Shown here: positions 13,294-16,075 of the stretch, piece by piece | Position numbering within the stretch: position 1 is the stretch's first letter | Layout: every line of letters starts with the position of its first letter | Assembly (NCBI GenBank): GCA_036510575.1 | Contig: DATCDR010000212.1 | Location: 1 to 16,075 of the forward strand | Reading direction: 5' to 3' | Origin: DATCDR01 sp036510575 | GTDB lineage: Bacteria; Actinomycetota; Acidimicrobiia; Acidimicrobiales; Bog-793 | Length of the DNA: 16,075 bases | Notes under the pieces: model-generated | What the model was told of the DNA's origin: nothing | Seen by the model: the letters and a program-made list of their open reading frames with translations, nothing else | The model's database searches: none | Translations under genes and position numbers: made by a program

Positions 13294-14873
13294 ACGAGAA
13301 CTACGCCACCGTATGGGAGGCGCTGTCTGATGAGGTTGGCGATCGGGTCGCGATCGTTCACGGAGATACGGAACGAACCTGGCGAGACTTCGACGACCGA
13401 GCGTCGAGACTGGCCGCGGCGATGGCATCATTCGGCGTCACCCAGGGCTCCTACGTCGCAATCGCCATGTGGAACTGCCCCGAAAACCTCGAATCGCTCT
13501 TCGCGGCGTTCAAGTTGCGCGCTATCCCGTTCAACTTGAACTACCGCTACCGAGAAACCGAGCTCAGCTACATCTTCAACGACGCCAAGGCGGCGGTCGT
13601 CATTTTCGACCCGCAGCTCGGTGAGCGAATCGAGCTCGCTGCAAAGAACGTCGACCACCCGATGATCCTGATCGAGACCGGCGACACCCCGACGATCGAA
13701 GGCGCCTACAGCCTCGAGCAGTTGATCGCGAGCCACGAGCCGGCACCTCGTATCGCCCGCAGCGGCGAGGACGAGGCGATCATTTACACGGGAGGAACAA
13801 CCGGATATCCAAAGGGCGTTATCTGGCCGCACTACGTCGGCATGAACCAGGGCGCCGCCGGCCAACCACAGATCGAGCTTGACGAGCACGTCGCCGCCGT
13901 AAAGGCGACAGAGCCACCGAGATCACTGGTCATCCCGCCGATGATGCATGCGACGGGGTTCTTCGGCGCCACCGGCACCCTCTCTCGCGGCGGGGCGGTG
14001 GTCTTTTACACCTCACGCTCACTCAACCCCGATGAGATTCTGGGCCTGATCGGCAAACATCAGATCGCCTCGTTCTCGGTCATCGGTGACGCGATCGCAA
14101 AGCCACTCCTCGACGCCTTGGACAAGGCCGCAGAGGAGGGTCATCCCTACGACTTGTCGAGTGTCCAGACGATCGGCAACACCGGAGTGATCTGGAGCGC
14201 GCCGATCAAGAAGGGCTTCTTACGACACGGCAACTTCGTGATCCGCGACTCGATCGCATCAACAGAGGGATCGGGCTTCGCGACGGTGGAGTCCTCGAAC
14301 GAGAACGAGGTCGAGACCGGCCACTTCAAGCTCGGGCCGAACGCCCGGGTTGTCGATGAGGACCTGCACGACATCGTGCCCGGCTCTGGTCAGGTGGGCT
14401 ACCTGGCCACCACGGGTCTCCTACCGAAGGGCTACCTGAACGACCCGGAGAAGTCAGCCAAGACGTGGCCGACAATCGATGGGAAGCGCTACTCGATGCC
14501 AGGTGACATGGCGACGATCGAAGTCGACGGGACCGTGGTGCTCATGGGCAGGGGCAGCGAGGTCGTCAACACTGGCGGAGAGAAGGTCTTCGTGGAAGAG
14601 GTCGAGCAGGCGCTGCTCACCCACCCGGCGGTGAAGGACACTCTCGTCGTCGGACTGCCAGACGAGCGATGGGGCTCCCGAGTGACCGCTGTCGTAGAGC
14701 TCGAATCGGGCGTCGCCGTATCCGAGCGCGAGCTCATCGACCACGTCGGCCTACAGCTCGCCGACTACAAGCGACCGCGCCAGGTCGTCTTCGTAGACGA
14801 GGTACCTCGAAGCCCGACCGGCAAGGCGGACCGAAAGACCGCGAAGGAGAAGGCAGTCGCGCAGACCTCGTAG
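13290..14873 (+). CDS. AMP-forming acyl-CoA ligase, FadD19/steroid-CoA ligase-like
   Basis: The 527-residue protein activates a carboxylic acid with ATP and then transfers it to CoA. The phosphate-binding motif is YTGGTTGYPKGVIW (166-179). Other family elements are IPPMMHATGFFG, SIASTEGSGF (adenine pocket), SMPGDMATIEVDG with the ribose-binding Asp, MGRGSEVVNTGGEKVFVEEVE (hinge and C-terminal domain) and SPTGKADRK with the catalytic Lys512. The YTGGTTG form with MW/IW after PKG and the EGSGF motif resemble mycobacterial FadD19 and bile-acid or steroid side-chain ligases more than classical FadD, so a steroid or branched long-chain acid is a reasonable guess. The GTG at 13290 has GAGGGGGA at 13276-13283, 6 bases away. 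It is followed by a hydroxyacyl-CoA-type dehydrogenase and lies divergent from a transporter, consistent with a catabolic group. Confidence 0.88.
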   Translation: MNENYATVWEALSDEVGDRVAIVHGDTERTWRDFDDRASRLAAAMASFGVTQGSYVAIAMWNCPENLESLFAAFKLRAIPFNLNYRYRETELSYIFNDAKAAVVIFDPQLGERIELAAKNVDHPMILIETGDTPTIEGAYSLEQLIASHEPAPRIARSGEDEAIIYTGGTTGYPKGVIWPHYVGMNQGAAGQPQIELDEHVAAVKATEPPRSLVIPPMMHATGFFGATGTLSRGGAVVFYTSRSLNPDEILGLIGKHQIASFSVIGDAIAKPLLDALDKAAEEGHPYDLSSVQTIGNTGVIWSAPIKKGFLRHGNFVIRDSIASTEGSGFATVESSNENEVETGHFKLGPNARVVDEDLHDIVPGSGQVGYLATTGLLPKGYLNDPEKSAKTWPTIDGKRYSMPGDMATIEVDGTVVLMGRGSEVVNTGGEKVFVEEVEQALLTHPAVKDTLVVGLPDERWGSRVTAVVELESGVAVSERELIDHVGLQLADYKRPRQVVFVDEVPRSPTGKADRKTAKEKAVAQTS

Positions 14874-14915
14874 CTGCACCAACCCACAGCCTCGGTCGTT
14901 CGAAGCGTCAGCAAT

Positions 14916-14931
14916 CGGCCATCTTCGGCCG
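14916..14931 (+). terminator. Weak hairpin after the ligase gene
   Basis: CGGCC (14916-14920) pairs with GGCCG (14927-14931) around ATCTTC, 42 bases past the ligase stop. The 5-bp stem is short and no T-tract follows, so termination here is doubtful. The ligase and dehydrogenase may be partly co-transcribed. Confidence 0.25.
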
Positions 14932-15044
14932 CGCTCCTTAGGTCGAGGCGAAGTCATGATCCATCCGATCACATCGCAACAGAGCTAGGACCGGACCGCC
15001 CGCATGCTTCGTGCGGAACGATCCGGACGCACAGCCAGCAGTAA

Positions 15045-15060
15045 CGTGAGCGTGCTCACG
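15045..15060. promoter_or_regulatory. 16-bp palindrome upstream of the dehydrogenase, candidate operator
   Basis: CGTGAGC and GCTCACG form perfect 7-base arms around GT. The site overlaps TAACGT (15042-15047), which fits the TANNNT -10 pattern, and lies 53 bases before the dehydrogenase ATG. Size and position suit a dimeric repressor such as a TetR- or FadR-type regulator. It does not match the KstR or KstR2 consensus as I remember them. No clear -35 box is visible. Confidence 0.4.
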
Positions 15061-15113
15061 GACAGCAGCAGGTCGGGCACTGGGCTCGACGAAGGACTTC
15101 GAGAGGTGAAGAT

Positions 15114-16025
15114 ATGGGTGATCTCTGCAAGGACCGCGTCGTAATCGTGACCGGAGCAGGTCGCGGCATCGGACGTAGCGAGGCGCTGGCATTTGCCAAC
15201 GAGGGGGCCAAGATCGTCGTCAGCGACCTAGGTGTGGAGCTCGACGGCTCAGGTGGTTCAAAGAGCATCGCCGAGTCGGTAGTCGAGGAGATCAAGGCGC
15301 TCGGTGGCGAGGCCACCTCGATCGCAGAGGACGTCGGCGACACCGCCGCCGCGAAGCGGATCATCGACTGCGCGATCGACACCTACGGGGGCCTCGACGT
15401 CGTCGTGAACAACGCAGGCATCCTGCGGGACAAGATGATCTTCAACATGGACGAGAGCGACTTCGACGCCGTCATCCATGTGCACCTGAAGGGGACCTGG
15501 AACCTCTCCCACTGGGCCGCCATCTACTGGCGCGACCGCACGAAAGAGGGGCTGACCAACGACGCCCGGATCATCAACACGAGCTCACCGGCAGGCCTTT
15601 ACGGCAACATCGGCCAGACCAACTACTCGCCCGCCAAGGCAGGTATTGCGGCGATGTCGATCACGCTCGCGGGAGAGCTCGGACGCTATGGCGTGACGGC
15701 GAACGCGATCTCCCCGGTGGCACAGACCCGGATGACCGAGAATCTTCAGCGCCCCGGTTCTGCGCCACGGCCCGAGCCCGCGGCGGGCGAGGTAAACCCT
15801 CGTAGCCCCGACTTCGTCGCCCCCCTCGTCGCGTGGCTAGGTAGCACGGAGTCAAAGGACGTCACGGGTCAGGTGTTCGAGGTTGGAGCAGGTTCCATTG
15901 GCGTCGCACAGGGATGGCGCCACGGACCGACCGAAAAGCGGGAGGGTTCGAACTGGGATCCTGCTGAGTTGACGGCGGTCGTGACGAAGCTGATGTCCGA
16001 GGCAGCTCCCGCCGGAACGCTCTGA
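15114..16025 (+). CDS. Short-chain dehydrogenase, hydroxyacyl-CoA/17-beta-HSD4-like
   Basis: The 303-residue NAD(P)-dependent oxidoreductase has the cofactor motif TGAGRGIG (13-20), NNAG (99-102) and the catalytic set Ser158, Tyr171 and Lys175 in TSSPAGLYGNIGQTNYSPAK. The long insert after the second strand (SDLGVELDGSGGSKSIAE) and the GLYGNIGQTNY signature are typical of the (3R)-hydroxyacyl-CoA dehydrogenase part of multifunctional enzyme 2 and of mycobacterial Hsd4A-type steroid enzymes. It would oxidise a 3-hydroxyacyl-CoA during beta-oxidation of a fatty acid or sterol side chain. Only the dehydrogenase domain is present, with no hydratase or sterol-carrier domain. The ATG at 15114 has GAGAGG (15101-15106) 7 bases upstream. 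Activity after the upstream ligase in the same pathway is plausible, though an enoyl-CoA-forming and a hydratase step would be needed from elsewhere. Confidence 0.88.
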   Translation: MGDLCKDRVVIVTGAGRGIGRSEALAFANEGAKIVVSDLGVELDGSGGSKSIAESVVEEIKALGGEATSIAEDVGDTAAAKRIIDCAIDTYGGLDVVVNNAGILRDKMIFNMDESDFDAVIHVHLKGTWNLSHWAAIYWRDRTKEGLTNDARIINTSSPAGLYGNIGQTNYSPAKAGIAAMSITLAGELGRYGVTANAISPVAQTRMTENLQRPGSAPRPEPAAGEVNPRSPDFVAPLVAWLGSTESKDVTGQVFEVGAGSIGVAQGWRHGPTEKREGSNWDPAELTAVVTKLMSEAAPAGTL

Positions 16026-16029
16026 GCAA

Positions 16030-16073
16030 CCGCGCGTCATCCCGCCTGCACTTCGCCGCGGGATGACGCGCGG
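16030..16073 (+). terminator. Strong hairpin terminator after the dehydrogenase
   Basis: CCGCGCGTCATCCCG (16030-16044) is perfectly complementary to CGGGATGACGCGCGG (16059-16073), and one more C-G pair gives a 16-bp stem with a 12-base loop. It starts 4 bases after the stop codon. The window ends too soon to see whether a T-tract follows. Confidence 0.8.
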
Positions 16074-16075
16074 AA

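Overview
The window is a stretch of high-GC bacterial chromosome. Gene content points to Actinomycetota and perhaps Acidimicrobiia: GTG starts, one probably leaderless gene, a FolP2-type protein resembling the mycobacterial paralogue, an H+-pyrophosphatase, a FadD19-like ligase beside an Hsd4A-like dehydrogenase, and hairpin terminators without T-tracts. This placement is inferred from protein resemblance recalled from memory, not from a search.

Layout. Positions 1-108 hold the last codons of a transposase resembling the ISAzo13 family. On the minus strand, 329-2872 encodes an FtsX-type ABC permease with no ATPase beside it. Divergent from it runs a compact plus-strand cluster: a thioredoxin/TPR protein (3123-3842), a FolP2-like dihydropteroate-synthase homologue (3850-4713), the DNA polymerase III delta subunit HolA (4714-5787) and an inositol-monophosphatase-family enzyme (5799-6626). 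The gaps between these four are 7, 0 and 11 bases, so they are probably co-transcribed. After a 111-bp gap comes the membrane pyrophosphatase HppA (6738-9065), closed by a strong hairpin at 9105-9138.

The most unusual region is 9281-10060. It is a class I SAM-dependent methyltransferase gene that has been broken and rearranged. Its N-terminal two thirds are on the plus strand with a single-base frameshift near 9385. The next two blocks of the protein (about 9782-9928 and 9929-10015) are each present in reverse complement, and the last 14 residues are back on the plus strand. Flipping each block in place restores an almost complete methyltransferase.

The right-hand third looks like lipid or steroid uptake and catabolism. 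A minus-strand gene (10110-12818) fuses two branched-chain amino-acid-type permease domains (LivH, LivM) to a LivG-type ATPase. A 471-bp intergenic region separates it from a divergent acyl-CoA ligase gene (13290-14873), which is followed by a short-chain dehydrogenase (15114-16025) of the hydroxyacyl-CoA/17-beta-HSD4 kind. A 16-bp palindrome precedes the dehydrogenase and a 16-bp-stem hairpin follows it. I saw no tRNA, rRNA, CRISPR array or phage gene.
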